DNA of 29,144 nt from Candidatus Thorarchaeota archaeon (GCA_018238825.1 JABCSP010000004.1:1-29144), one strand, 5' to 3'; shown: positions 7,148 to 15,609, counted from the first letter of the stretch. Notes: generated by a model not told the origin, from the letters alone. Made by a program: numbers and translations.

Positions 7148-8596
7148 TCAGAAGAAATAGTCTCTGCTCGCTTGCTCAGGGGACTTGTATGCTATTGAAT
7201 AGGTGTTTCCCATATCAATGCCTCTACTCAACACTTCAGCATTAGTAACATGATTGGGTTGTACAAGTTGTGCACCTTCTTGTACTGCTAGGTCCCCTGC
7301 AATTCTAACTAATCCACCTAACTCTCGAAGTCGTAACGTCAGGGCATTTCTTTTTCCATCAAATTGGAATGCAATTTTTTCAGCCACCCTCAGGACTTCT
7401 TTCACAGATTCAGCTGTGAAATGTGGTACTTTTCCATCCTCCTCGACGGTCTGTGCAATGAATCGAATGAATTCATCCAAATTCTCTGGATTTTTCTCAA
7501 TCCATGATTCTAGCATAATCTCATACCCGTAACCCCTAATTCTAGATCTGAGCGCTGGCAGGATTCCAACAATATTTTCAGTATTACAGGAAGCAAAAAG
7601 AATGAATTCACAAGGTACGTCATCCACCCTGACAGCAGCTCCAGAACTCAGAGGATTATGTCCTGAAATTGAGTACTTTCTCTCCTGCATCGCAGTAAGA
7701 AGATGGCTCTGATGTGGTCCTAGTGCAGATACCTCGTCAATGTAGAGAATTCCTTCGTGGGCCTCATGGATAGCTCCAGGAATTACTCGTTGATATGCAG
7801 CCATACCAAGTGTTTCAGCACTTCCATATGGGTCATGCTTAACATCACCAAGGAGTTCAACATGACTTGCTCCACTTACTCTGATGAACCTACTTGCATC
7901 TCTGCCTACCAAAACGCGGTCACTATCAACTATTTGTGGCTCTAATATAATTGAATTCTCTCCAAACCTCTCACGAGTAACTGCAATCTCATTTTCCCCT
8001 GACCTTTCGTAAATCATATGGTATGATTCATTTCCTATCTCTTCAAGGCTGGTAACCGTCTTGAGGGCAGGTTCTCTTACAACATCCAACATTCTGAAGA
8101 GACCATGGTAAGAGTCGCTATCTGACCAATCGCATCGTTTGTCAGTGTCACAGTTTGAACAAGTTGGTTCTGACGGTGTTGATAGACTGCTACATTTTGA
8201 GCATCTATATCCCATCTTGATTGCAATATCAATAGGAAGTCTATCTGGAGTTGAATAAAATACATTGCTGGGAGCTGAGATGTTTCCTTTAGGAATTTGT
8301 TCGTCTTTGATTTGAGAAATCACTACACTCGGTCTGTCAGGCAGGGCTTTGTTATGCTTGAGTAGTATCTCTTGTATGGGTGGAGTAAGAAGAGAATACG
8401 CAGCTTTTGCAAGCATTGACTTTCCAATACCAGGCACTCCACAAAGAAGGACATGCCTTCTTTGTTTCACAGCAGATTGAACAATGGTTACGGCATGCTC
8501 CTGGCCTATTATTCTCTGAAATGGATTCTTAGGAGTGATTACCTGTTCAGTTGTTTGCAGACTATCTAGAAGTGTCGTCACGATTAAGAGCCTCAC
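7148..8596 (-). CDS. LonB-like AAA+ ATPase without protease domain, with zinc-ribbon insert
   Basis: 482 residues. Walker A GVPGIGKS is at 53-60, Walker B ILYIDE at 283-288. Around them are blocks characteristic of the archaeal LonB ATPase (DVKHDPYG, RVIPGAIHEAHEG, LLTAMQERKYSISGHN, PALRSRIRGYGYE). An alpha-helical AAA lid follows, ending near 470. Two things differ from LonB. There is no Ser-Lys S16 protease domain after the lid; the protein simply ends. Between Walker A and B, where LonB carries its two membrane helices, this protein has a CxxC...CxxC zinc ribbon (C132, C135, C146, C149) and no hydrophobic span. It is therefore a soluble, non-proteolytic relative, possibly a remodelling ATPase. 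Its position just upstream of pelota suggests a link to translation or RNA handling, but that is inference. Confidence 0.8.
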   Translation of the reverse strand: MRLLIVTTLLDSLQTTEQVITPKNPFQRIIGQEHAVTIVQSAVKQRRHVLLCGVPGIGKSMLAKAAYSLLTPPIQEILLKHNKALPDRPSVVISQIKDEQIPKGNISAPSNVFYSTPDRLPIDIAIKMGYRCSKCSSLSTPSEPTCSNCDTDKRCDWSDSDSYHGLFRMLDVVREPALKTVTSLEEIGNESYHMIYERSGENEIAVTRERFGENSIILEPQIVDSDRVLVGRDASRFIRVSGASHVELLGDVKHDPYGSAETLGMAAYQRVIPGAIHEAHEGILYIDEVSALGPHQSHLLTAMQERKYSISGHNPLSSGAAVRVDDVPCEFILFASCNTENIVGILPALRSRIRGYGYEIMLESWIEKNPENLDEFIRFIAQTVEEDGKVPHFTAESVKEVLRVAEKIAFQFDGKRNALTLRLRELGGLVRIAGDLAVQEGAQLVQPNHVTNAEVLSRGIDMGNTYSIAYKSPEQASRDYFF

Positions 8597-8726
8597 ATAT
8601 GCTCCATCTCATGTTTCTCTATCACAACGAAATAATTGTGAGTATTACTTGACGAAAATCAGAAAAAGAAAGGTGTAAAGCTCGATTAGAGCTTCACATC
8701 CAAGCATCAGTGTCGAATTGATGATA

Positions 8727-9182
8727 CTACTTGTACTCGACAACCAAATTTGTAATTAATTTAACACAAGAACCCACAAGACAATTACCTATGGGACAGT
8801 TTTTGTGCGCAACTTCAAAGAGTCTCTGTATTTTGCTCTCATTGGTACCTTTCAGCACAGTAACATTTGTGGTAACTGTGATTGATTCGAATCTGCTAGC
8901 TCCAGTTGATTCATCTGTATCGTAATCACCAGATATGTCTGAGTCCAGCTCAAATACTTCAACCCTTGCCTTTTCAAGAGCAATTTCAAATATTAGATTC
9001 ACACATGATCCAATTGAAGCAAGGAACAGGTGATGGGGGCTAGTTGACCCTGGCTGTTCACCAAGCATTGGTGGAGGGCAAACAGTTGTACTCTCATGAC
9101 CTCCAAGAGTGATAGAGTGTATCTTTGCTGCTCCAGTTTTATCTAACTTTACACTATATGTTGAGTTTCCCATTGTAATCAT
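8727..9182 (-). CDS. OsmC/Ohr-family protein
   Basis: 151 residues. OsmC-family proteins reduce organic hydroperoxides with a pair of reactive cysteines. Here the family landmarks are visible: GSTSPHHLFLASIGSCVN with the first cysteine at C60 at the head of the central helix, and HKNCPIGN with the second at C129. The protein starts MITMGNSTYSVKL; M4 is an alternative start. Additional cysteines (C35, C134, C139) are unusual in number and could take part in thiol exchange. The gene sits alone between the LonB-like ATPase and dnaG on the same strand, with 130 bp and 119 bp spacers. The activity (peroxidase or another thiol function) cannot be fixed from sequence alone. Confidence 0.88.
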   Translation of the reverse strand: MITMGNSTYSVKLDKTGAAKIHSITLGGHESTTVCPPPMLGEQPGSTSPHHLFLASIGSCVNLIFEIALEKARVEVFELDSDISGDYDTDESTGASRFESITVTTNVTVLKGTNESKIQRLFEVAHKNCPIGNCLVGSCVKLITNLVVEYK

Positions 9183-9301
9183 TCTCTATTGTTTGTTTTC
9201 GGGTATTTTACAGGATATTACATATCCTATCTAATCATCCCACTAATGTTGGGCGTCTACTGTTCCTTAATTAAGAATACTGAAATGTACCTTTTTTGAA
9301 A

Positions 9302-10645
9302 TTATTGTCCCAAGTCCTCAAAGGTGAAGATTTTCAGACCGTTAGGCTTGACCTTAATGTCTGCTACAGCAGCTCCAATGAGAATCTCAGTTTTCTTTTT
9401 GGTTGCAATATCCACTAAACGTTGAGTTATTACTCCATCAAAGACAACTGCTGGAACTGTTTCCTGTTCCTCAAGCTTCTTTGCCAGATCTGCAACTCCA
9501 CACTCGGCAATAACTTTCTTCTTATCATCAAAGAGAATAGCTTTGAAAGATTCTTTGATTGTTCCAATCTTGGAAGTATAAACCTCATCCACGGCTACAG
9601 GCTGTCTTCGTATAGGTTTCTTTCTTGCTGCTGGTACGGGTTTATTTCTTCTTGATGGGAAGTCATCAGACCTCCTTGTATCTCTGCGAGGTCGATCAAA
9701 TTTCTTTGGTGGTACATCCTTCTTTGGTATAGGTTTCTTCTTACCAAATGTGGATTTTCTTGATTTGACTAATGCTAATGCCTTGGCCGCAGGAATCTGT
9801 GTCTGAAGCGCTTTAATGACTTCACGTCGTGTAAGTTCTTCGACCTCTTTTCCTTCTGGAGCCCTTGCAACATAGTGAACTTTAGCCACCTGCATTAATT
9901 CTCGAAAAATAAGATCTCCGCCTCGGTCCCCGTCAAGGAACGCAATAATCTTCTTTCCTCTTTTCTTTGTAAGGTCTACAATTGACTTTGGAATATTTGT
10001 TCCTTCAACTGCGACGGTATTCTTTATTCCACATTTCATGAGATTGATGATATCGGCACGACCTTCAACTATGATTATTTCCTTACTTCCAGTCAACTCT
10101 GGTCCAGCTGGAAGTTTATCAGGTCCATATTTTGCTATTGAAACCTTGCGACCTTTTGTGACAGCGGTGGTTATCTCGTCACTCCCTGGGGCTATGTCTT
10201 CTTCCCAGCCCTTCAAAATACTGATTGCCCTGCTTACAACTTTCCTTCTCTTGGCTCCTCGAATATCCTCAAGTTTCTCAAGAATTACTTTAGCAGTGCA
10301 CGGACCAACTCTATCAACGGTTTCCAATGCAGCTGCAAGTATCGCAGTGGCAGTCTTATTCAATGAAACAGGAATTACTACTTCTCCTGTGCTGCTTCCA
10401 CCCTTTGTTCTAATCGCAATCTGGATTCTTCCTATACGTCCTGTACGTTGAAGTTCTCGTAGATCCAGGTCTTCTCCAAGCAGTCCTTCGGTCTGACCAA
10501 AAACTGCTCCTACTACGTCTGGTTTGTCGACCACGCCATCTATCTCTATTCTAGCTCGAATTACATATTTAGCTGTACTTTGGTCGAAATCTGTTCCTAT
10601 TTTAATGCACGTCTCCTGTGCTTTACTACCACGAACCCTCGTCAT
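9302..10645 (-). CDS. dnaG: Archaeal DnaG-type primase / exosome-associated protein
   Basis: 447 residues. Archaeal DnaG can make RNA primers and is also a stable partner of the archaeal exosome, where it helps handle poly(A)-rich RNA. The archaeal N-terminal signature is clear (IDGVVDKPDVVGAVFGQTEGLLGEDLDLRELQ, about 35-66). The TOPRIM fold follows: VEGRADI with E194 and AFLDGDRGGD with D238 and D240, the metal-binding acidic residues. After about residue 295 comes a basic, low-complexity linker rich in Lys, Pro and Arg (310-350), then a C-terminal domain of about 95 residues. The N-terminus is about 25 residues longer than the conserved core, so a downstream start is possible, although no methionine lies between. 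The upstream 730 bp hold no gene. Confidence 0.95.
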   Translation of the reverse strand: MTRVRGSKAQETCIKIGTDFDQSTAKYVIRARIEIDGVVDKPDVVGAVFGQTEGLLGEDLDLRELQRTGRIGRIQIAIRTKGGSSTGEVVIPVSLNKTATAILAAALETVDRVGPCTAKVILEKLEDIRGAKRRKVVSRAISILKGWEEDIAPGSDEITTAVTKGRKVSIAKYGPDKLPAGPELTGSKEIIIVEGRADIINLMKCGIKNTVAVEGTNIPKSIVDLTKKRGKKIIAFLDGDRGGDLIFRELMQVAKVHYVARAPEGKEVEELTRREVIKALQTQIPAAKALALVKSRKSTFGKKKPIPKKDVPPKKFDRPRRDTRRSDDFPSRRNKPVPAARKKPIRRQPVAVDEVYTSKIGTIKESFKAILFDDKKKVIAECGVADLAKKLEEQETVPAVVFDGVITQRLVDIATKKKTEILIGAAVADIKVKPNGLKIFTFEDLGQ

Positions 10646-11376
10646 TCGACCGAGCTGGAACCTGCCTGCGTCTTACTAGGCTTAGGGCCTATGCCTCATG
10701 ACTGTATTGAATCAGTCTACCTCGCCTGTCATTCTATTCCGAGTCTGTTTGGAACATGTGATATGATAACCGTGATGTGATGATCCTGTGAATGATAATA
10801 GTCCTAAGACTTGCGCGAGCTCGCTTTCCGACTCGAATTCTATCTTGAGTCGAGGGAACCATGGCGCATATGATATGATAATTTGCAAAACACGACTGAA
10901 TTTGTTTCAGTGGTGTTATACAAGCTCGGCTTTTCCCCGAGCGTATTTGAAGCTGTCGTTACTACCATAAAACTTGAACGTGTGTATATACACTCAATTG
11001 CTGTTTTTTTGATAATTCGCGCCATGTGACAATGCTAATAACAATTCAATTCTTGATTATTATGTTCGGGAGTATATTGTCCCACTCACGAGGGCACGCT
11101 GAGGTTTATCCAATGAAGTGTTGCGCATTGGGTGGGTTACATCCTGGACATTTGCCTGACAAATACCAATAGGACGAACCACAACGGACTCTTATGATGG
11201 GGATGCTTATCCCACAGATGAACTGAGGGTCACCCCGGTATCGTACATTGTCAGGTTGGTCGGTACCAACATTCCCGACACGAGACAGCTCAGTGGAGCC
11301 AGATACAATTCTGAAGCCGTGATGCTGGGAGTTAGTGTGAAGGGTTACAGGTGCTGACCCCTATATCACTACACTT
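10646..11376. other. 730 bp gene-free stretch with many predicted hairpins
   Basis: No open frame with recognisable protein content was found on either strand. Instead there are several perfect stems: CGACTC/GAGTCG near 10830-10853, GCTCGG-(7 nt)-CCGAGC at 10924-10942, CCAATG-(10 nt)-CATTGG near 11110, ATTTG-CCTGA-CAAAT near 11150 and GGGAT-GCTT-ATCCC near 11200. A short direct repeat TGATATGATAA occurs near 10760 and 10872. This is well above what the other intergenic gaps here show. I looked for 7S/SRP RNA (helix 8 with GGAA loop and AGCA), RNase P RNA (GAGGAAAGUC, ACAGAA) and tRNA T-arms on both strands and did not find them. Confidence 0.55.
11066..11370 (+). ncRNA. Candidate structured RNA of about 300 nt (family unknown)
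   Basis: The two ends can pair: AGTATAT near 11071 with ATATCACT near 11363, allowing one bulged base. Inside, a closing stem GTATC/GATAC (about 11239 and 11302) surrounds two hairpins, one based on TTGGT-CGGT-ACCAA and one GCTC-AGTG-GAGC, giving a three-way junction. Further hairpins lie before it. An AT-rich ATTATTAT near 11055 could be a TATA element. The size resembles SRP or RNase P RNA, but their signature motifs are not seen. The strand is uncertain because the stems fold on either strand. Confidence 0.3.
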
Positions 11377-12054
11377 CTATTTGATATCTAATGACTTCCC
11401 TGGTGTTACTATCTCAACCTTAGTTCTAGGACTTTTTTCTGCAACCAGCTTTCCAAACTCCTTTGGATCTGCTTTTATTGCTGGAAACGTGTCATAATGC
11501 ATAGGAATGACGACTTTCGGTTTCAGAAGCTTTGTTGCTACTGCTGCCTGATGGATATCCATTGTGTAGTAAGATCCGATTGGGCAGAAAAAGACCTCAG
11601 GTTTGTATAGTTCACCAAATAATTCCATAGTAGCAAACAAACCTGTATCTCCTGGATGGTAGAATGAACCGTTGGGGAATTTTACTATGAACCCAGTTGG
11701 TGCACCCACTCCACAGGAATGAAATGCCTGTACAAGTGTAACAATAACTCCATCAACATCTACACTCCCTCCAATGTTCAGAGTATGAACATTTTCGAGG
11801 CCATCTGACTGAGCTTGGATTGCAAGTTCATTAATTGCAATGAAATATGCCCCAGTCTTCTTACATATCTCAACGGCCTCTTGATATCCATGGTCTCCAT
11901 GATCATGCGTTACAAGAACTAAATCCGCCCTCTCAACATCCTTAACTTTGATTGGTGAAGTAGGTCCATTAAGCCATGGATCCACATAAACCGTTTTTCC
12001 ATCTGATTCTATTTTGAATGAAGCATGTCCAAGGTATGTAACCTTCATGGTCAA
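11377..12054 (-). CDS. UPF0173 metal-dependent hydrolase (metallo-beta-lactamase fold)
   Basis: 225 residues, the usual family length. The metal-binding motif THDHGDH at 47-53 is intact, as are the downstream histidines and aspartate in FYHPGDTG and VIPMHYDTFP. The N-terminal strand pair MKVTYLGHASFKIESDGKTVYVDPWL is characteristic of UPF0173. The family is widespread in bacteria and archaea and its physiological substrate is unknown; phosphodiester or ester hydrolysis would be expected from the fold. It is divergent from the first methionine aminopeptidase gene with a 120 bp spacer between their starts, and it is followed by the structured gene-free stretch that leads to dnaG. Confidence 0.93.
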   Translation of the reverse strand: MTMKVTYLGHASFKIESDGKTVYVDPWLNGPTSPIKVKDVERADLVLVTHDHGDHGYQEAVEICKKTGAYFIAINELAIQAQSDGLENVHTLNIGGSVDVDGVIVTLVQAFHSCGVGAPTGFIVKFPNGSFYHPGDTGLFATMELFGELYKPEVFFCPIGSYYTMDIHQAAVATKLLKPKVVIPMHYDTFPAIKADPKEFGKLVAEKSPRTKVEIVTPGKSLDIK

Positions 12055-12132
12055 TAATCTCCTAACGAATATTCTCCTGCAAACATATCACTTCTATGTT
12101 TCGACATTACATTAGACGTGCCAATCTGAAAC

Positions 12133-12139
12133 TTAAATA
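12133..12139 (+). promoter_or_regulatory. TATA-like box of the first methionine aminopeptidase
   Basis: TTAAATA is 36 bp before the ATG at 12175, predicting a short 5' leader of about 10-15 nt. A second AT-rich run, CTTAATATA, is nearer (about 12154-12162) and would only suit a start inside the gene. Confidence 0.35.
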
Positions 12140-12174
12140 CAGTGTCAATCTGACTTAATATACAGTGACTGAAT

Positions 12175-13089
12175 ATGGGAGATAAACCACATCCAGACTT
12201 TATGAAGGCAGGAAAAATTGCAGGCAAAGTTCTCAGTTTCATTGAGGGTGAGGTTAAACCTGGAGTGAAAGTGCTCAAAATTTGCAGACTTGTAGAAGAA
12301 AAGATAATGGAGCTTGGTGCTAGTGGTTTTGCCTTTCCTTGCAATGTTTCAATAAATGAGGAGGCTGCACATTACACTAGTCCTCATTCAGATACGAAGG
12401 TTTTCCCGAACACGGGACTTGTGAAGGTCGATATTGGAGCACATGTCAATGGATACATTTCTGATACAGCAATCACTGTTGATTTGGATGGGTCATACGA
12501 AAAATACATTGTTGCTGCAAAGAATGCTCTTGAGGCCGCAATAGAAACTGTTCGACCTAATGTCAAATTAGGTGAGGTTGGTCGAGCAATCGAGAGTACT
12601 ATCAAAAAACAAGGGTTGAAACCGATACATCAACTCTCAGGCCATCAGCTTAAACCATGGATACTTCATGCAGGAAAGAATGTTCCTAATGTTGGGATGA
12701 AGGTTTCTTCAGCAATGAATCTTGGTGAAACATATGCAATAGAACCGTTTGCGACCAATGGTAATGGTACAATCAAAAGTGGTCCATATGCATACATTTT
12801 CTCAAACAATATGAAGAACAAGAAAAAGCTAGATCGCGATACGCTCCGAGTTCGCAATGCTGCTAGACAGATGTTCAAGACTCTACCTTGGGCTGGACGT
12901 TGGCTACATGGTAAAATCACTGGAGTTGATGCTAATGTGGCTATCAAGGCGTTGCAGCGTGCTGGCGCCATTCATGGTTATCCCGTACTTTATGAGGGTA
13001 AGAATGGCATGGTGTCTCAGTTTGAACATAGTGTCTTTGTTGGTCCTGAAGGGGCCATTGTTTCTACTCGTCGTGATAATGAAGTATAG
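12175..13089 (+). CDS. map: Methionine aminopeptidase type II, copy 1
   Basis: 304 residues. The enzyme removes the initiator methionine from nascent proteins. The five metal ligands of the pita-bread fold are all visible: D86 and D97 (KVDIGAHVNGYISDTAIT), H157 (LSGHQLKPW), E190 (YAIEPFAT) and E284 (SQFEHSVFV). The catalytic histidine H66 (EEAAHYTSP) and the substrate-loop H165 (LHAG) are also present. The roughly 60-residue helical insert that defines type II lies between E190 and E284. Translation starts MGDKPHPDFMKAGKIAGKVL. It is followed 41 bp later by a paralogue in the same direction. A hairpin AGCGG/CCGCT right after the stop (13091-13107) may separate the two transcripts. Confidence 0.95.
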   Translation: MGDKPHPDFMKAGKIAGKVLSFIEGEVKPGVKVLKICRLVEEKIMELGASGFAFPCNVSINEEAAHYTSPHSDTKVFPNTGLVKVDIGAHVNGYISDTAITVDLDGSYEKYIVAAKNALEAAIETVRPNVKLGEVGRAIESTIKKQGLKPIHQLSGHQLKPWILHAGKNVPNVGMKVSSAMNLGETYAIEPFATNGNGTIKSGPYAYIFSNNMKNKKKLDRDTLRVRNAARQMFKTLPWAGRWLHGKITGVDANVAIKALQRAGAIHGYPVLYEGKNGMVSQFEHSVFVGPEGAIVSTRRDNEV

Positions 13090-13090
13090 T

Positions 13091-13107
13091 AGCGGCATGG
13101 AACCGCT
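13091..13107 (+). terminator. Hairpin between the two aminopeptidase genes
   Basis: AGCGG-catggaa-CCGCT, 5-bp perfect stem beginning one base after the TAG of copy 1. There is a T-run (ATTTTTC) 14 bp further on. It could act as a processing or partial termination site. Confidence 0.3.
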
Positions 13108-13130
13108 TAAGAGCAACTAAGATTTTTCAT

Positions 13131-14045
13131 GTGCTAGGTGTTACTGTGGTCACCAGTCCCAATTCTGCATCAATCAAATCCGGTAAAATAGCCGCGAAAG
13201 TTCTCAAAGAAATCAGTGCGATGATTGAACCAAAAGCTAGCATAATCAAGATCTGTTCAACAGCTGAAAAGAAAATCAGGGAATATGGAGGAGTTCCTGC
13301 ATTTCCTTGCAATGTTTCAATCAATCATATAGCTGCACATAGTACTTCTCCAAGAGGTGATAAGAGTGAAGTTCCTGAGTTTGGACTTGTTAAACTAGAT
13401 GTTGGTGTTCACGTAGACGGTCATATAGCTGATACTGCACTGACTGTTGATATTGACGGAACTCTTGAGGGGTTTGTTGCAGCTACAGAAGATGCTCTTT
13501 CAGAGGCTATTGATACTATTCATCCAGGTATCGCCTTGGGAGAAATTGGTGCAACTATTGAGAGTGTGATAAAAGAATACGGTCTTCGACCAATCTCCAA
13601 CTTATCAGGTCATAACCTTAAACGTTACAATTTGCATGCTGGAAAACAAGTTCCTAACGTCAAGAAACGAGGAACCCCTACTGTTGAGATTGGTGAATAC
13701 TATGCAATTGAACCATTTGCCACCAGTGGTATTGGGACTGTAATTGACAGTGATTTTGTCTACATCTTTGCAAACACAGGTCTTGACAAGACTCTGGAAG
13801 GGACCACAGAAACACTAAGAAAATATCTACGAGAAAAATATGGTCCATTACCCTTTGCATCTCGATGGATTGGCACAGCAAGCAAGAAAATTGATGTAGT
13901 TGAAGAAATTAGATTGCTAATAAAAGAAAAAGTGATTCGTGGCTTTCCACTGCAGATAGAAAAGAAAGCTCGACCCGTTAGTCAGGCCGAGCACACGATC
14001 TTCATCTCAGAAGATGGTCCAGTTGTTCTAACTGAAAGAACTTAG
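13131..14045 (+). CDS. Methionine aminopeptidase type II, copy 2 (tandem paralogue)
   Basis: 304 residues from a GTG start. All ligands are conserved: D90 and D101 (KLDVGVHVDGHIADTALT), H161 (LSGHNLKRY), E194 (YAIEPFAT), E287 (SQAEHTIFI), plus the catalytic H70. It has the same length and layout as copy 1. Much of the sequence differs outside the active site, so the duplication is old rather than recent. Unlike the eukaryotic non-catalytic relative Ebp1/PA2G4, neither copy has lost metal ligands. Possible explanations are different P1' preference, different metals, or a specialised substrate. The stop overlaps the last 4 bp of the convergent zinc-ribbon membrane protein gene. GTG codons at residues 4 and 6 are alternative starts. 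Confidence 0.92.
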   Translation: MLGVTVVTSPNSASIKSGKIAAKVLKEISAMIEPKASIIKICSTAEKKIREYGGVPAFPCNVSINHIAAHSTSPRGDKSEVPEFGLVKLDVGVHVDGHIADTALTVDIDGTLEGFVAATEDALSEAIDTIHPGIALGEIGATIESVIKEYGLRPISNLSGHNLKRYNLHAGKQVPNVKKRGTPTVEIGEYYAIEPFATSGIGTVIDSDFVYIFANTGLDKTLEGTTETLRKYLREKYGPLPFASRWIGTASKKIDVVEEIRLLIKEKVIRGFPLQIEKKARPVSQAEHTIFISEDGPVVLTERT

Positions 14046-14401
14046 ACATTGTACTTCTTTTTAGGTTCTTCTCGAATCATGTATACTCCCTCAATTGTCA
14101 TTCCAGTCTGACATTTGGGACATGCTTCTTCAACAGTCTTGAGAATGTAATCTCCTTTCTTGAAATCACGTATCTCCTTGAAATCACAATTATTGCATCT
14201 AATCTCTGTAATTGTCGGTGGTGGAAGCTTCTCTTCTTTTGGTTTCCCTGCAGTTAATAGAGCAAATCCTATTGCCATGACAAGTAGACCCAAGAACGAA
14301 TACACGTATGACATTGTTGATGTATCATTCATTCCAAAGAACAGGAGTACGAATCCAACTGCTGCTAATGCTATTCCAATAAGTTTTGATATCAATCCCA
14401 C
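14042..14401 (-). CDS. Small membrane protein with C-terminal zinc ribbon
   Basis: 119 residues from a GTG start. Two membrane segments (about 5-24 and 31-51) form a hairpin with a short connecting loop. A proline-rich linker follows. Next is a zinc-ribbon with C69, C72, C94 and C97 (IRCNNC and ACPKC). The C-terminus is basic (EEPKKKYNV). The arrangement suggests a membrane-anchored zinc-binding domain, probably facing the cytoplasm. No named family is recognised. The gene starts 11 bp after the DUF1512-like gene on the same strand, so the two are probably one operon and may work together at the membrane. Its 3' end overlaps that of the second aminopeptidase by 4 bp, tail to tail. Confidence 0.75.
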   Translation of the reverse strand: MGLISKLIGIALAAVGFVLLFFGMNDTSTMSYVYSFLGLLVMAIGFALLTAGKPKEEKLPPPTITEIRCNNCDFKEIRDFKKGDYILKTVEEACPKCQTGMTIEGVYMIREEPKKKYNV

Positions 14402-14412
14402 TTCTTTTCACC

Positions 14413-15597
14413 TCATAGACCAATGCCGATTGTATTTCCAATTCCTGCTAAGATGACACTTTCTCCAGGGTTTGTTCTTTTCAGGATTACAGACTTGATA
14501 CGTTCAATCACTTCAGGAACTGTATCGAGTATCTTCTTATCCATCACACCTACTGCAGTAGCCTCATCTTCCTTGATGACAATAGCCTCTATTCCAATCC
14601 CGTACTCAGTTGCAGCCTGTTCTATCGCAAACTTTTCTGGACCAGGGTCTCCAATTGCAGCACCTGTACCTTCCGCAACTCTTCCAAGTTCTTCTCCCTC
14701 GAACTTGAGTGCAGCGTCAATAGTGATAATTCGTGATATCTTCTTCCCATGCTTCTCCATAAGATTCTTAACACCAAACCCTGGCTTCCCTACGGTTCCA
14801 CCAGGACCAGTAGCTCTTAGGGCATAGACAGTACGTCCTTCAGTTTCCACGGTATAGTATCCCACTTCTTTTGAAATCTCATGGGTGTAGCTCTCTGGAG
14901 TTGCACCAAATTCTCGTGCGAATTTAGTGATGACCAATGGTCCTATTCCATCTCCGATAGGTTTGCCCTGTGAAAATGCACCAATGGCATCAAAGTATGC
15001 CTTGGCTAGTCGAAGTAGTTCTGGCATCAGCATGTGTATCTGCATGATCATTATCTGACTACCAGTCTTCTTTCCTAGGATGTAAAAGTGTCTGACTATA
15101 CGATAGATGAGTCCTAGCACTTGAGTAACTTCAAGTGTGTTCTCAAGATTCTGGTTCATGCTCCCACTTGATTCAGGTGCGAGGTCCGCAACGAACTCTT
15201 GGAATCTATCTCTACGTACATCGAGAAGATGATCAAGACGCTTCAAGATTCCTGCTGGATCAAGATCTACAGGCATTATTGTGAAGTAGTCCATGAATTG
15301 GTCTAATTCCTTTGCAACTTCTTCCTCAGAATGTCCATATTCCTTGAATGTTTCTATTGCTGTCTGTCGTGACTTGACAAACATCCGTTTCATCTCAGCT
15401 AATCCTACCTCTATCTGCTTCAGAAATTGCCACAACTGGAACTTTGCTCCATATAGCATGAATAGCATCATAAAGGCGAAGAATGCGATCTGAATAATCC
15501 CGCTGAATTCGTCTGTTGCTCCTATCTGCATGAAAATCAAATCCTCTGCATTTTGTATTCTTTTAATGGCTTCTATCTCTACATTTTCAAAAATCAT
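14413..15597 (-). CDS. DUF1512-like archaeal membrane protein
   Basis: 394 residues from an ATG at 15597. A longer frame exists (to 15651), but its first 18 residues are encoded within the 5S-rRNA-like sequence just upstream, so they are unlikely to be protein. One membrane segment lies near the N-terminus (SGIIQIAFFAFMMLFMLYG), followed by a charged helical region and then a glycine-rich C-terminal domain. That domain has ALRATGPGGTVGKPG, IDAALKFEGEELG and a final ILAGIGNTIGIGL. The pattern matches the archaeal DUF1512 group as I remember it; the family's function is unknown. The glycine-rich loops resemble nucleotide or phosphate binding but no standard motif is complete. It is co-directional with the zinc-ribbon membrane gene 11 bp downstream. 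Confidence 0.7.
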   Translation of the reverse strand: MIFENVEIEAIKRIQNAEDLIFMQIGATDEFSGIIQIAFFAFMMLFMLYGAKFQLWQFLKQIEVGLAEMKRMFVKSRQTAIETFKEYGHSEEEVAKELDQFMDYFTIMPVDLDPAGILKRLDHLLDVRRDRFQEFVADLAPESSGSMNQNLENTLEVTQVLGLIYRIVRHFYILGKKTGSQIMIMQIHMLMPELLRLAKAYFDAIGAFSQGKPIGDGIGPLVITKFAREFGATPESYTHEISKEVGYYTVETEGRTVYALRATGPGGTVGKPGFGVKNLMEKHGKKISRIITIDAALKFEGEELGRVAEGTGAAIGDPGPEKFAIEQAATEYGIGIEAIVIKEDEATAVGVMDKKILDTVPEVIERIKSVILKRTNPGESVILAGIGNTIGIGL

Positions 15598-15609
15598 CAG
15601 AAGAAGAAT

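Noticed and set aside
7148..8596. Active Lon protease
   Set aside because: No S16 Ser-Lys domain follows the ATPase lid and the pelota gene begins 27 bp later, so there is no room for it.
10580..10970. Two short plus-strand open frames (66 and 60 codons)
   Set aside because: No family resemblance, no ribosome binding site, and they overlap hairpins and the dnaG start.
10646..11376. SRP RNA or RNase P RNA
   Set aside because: No helix 8 (GGAA loop with AGCA) and no GAGGAAAGUC/ACAGAA motifs on either strand; kept only as an unassigned structured RNA candidate.
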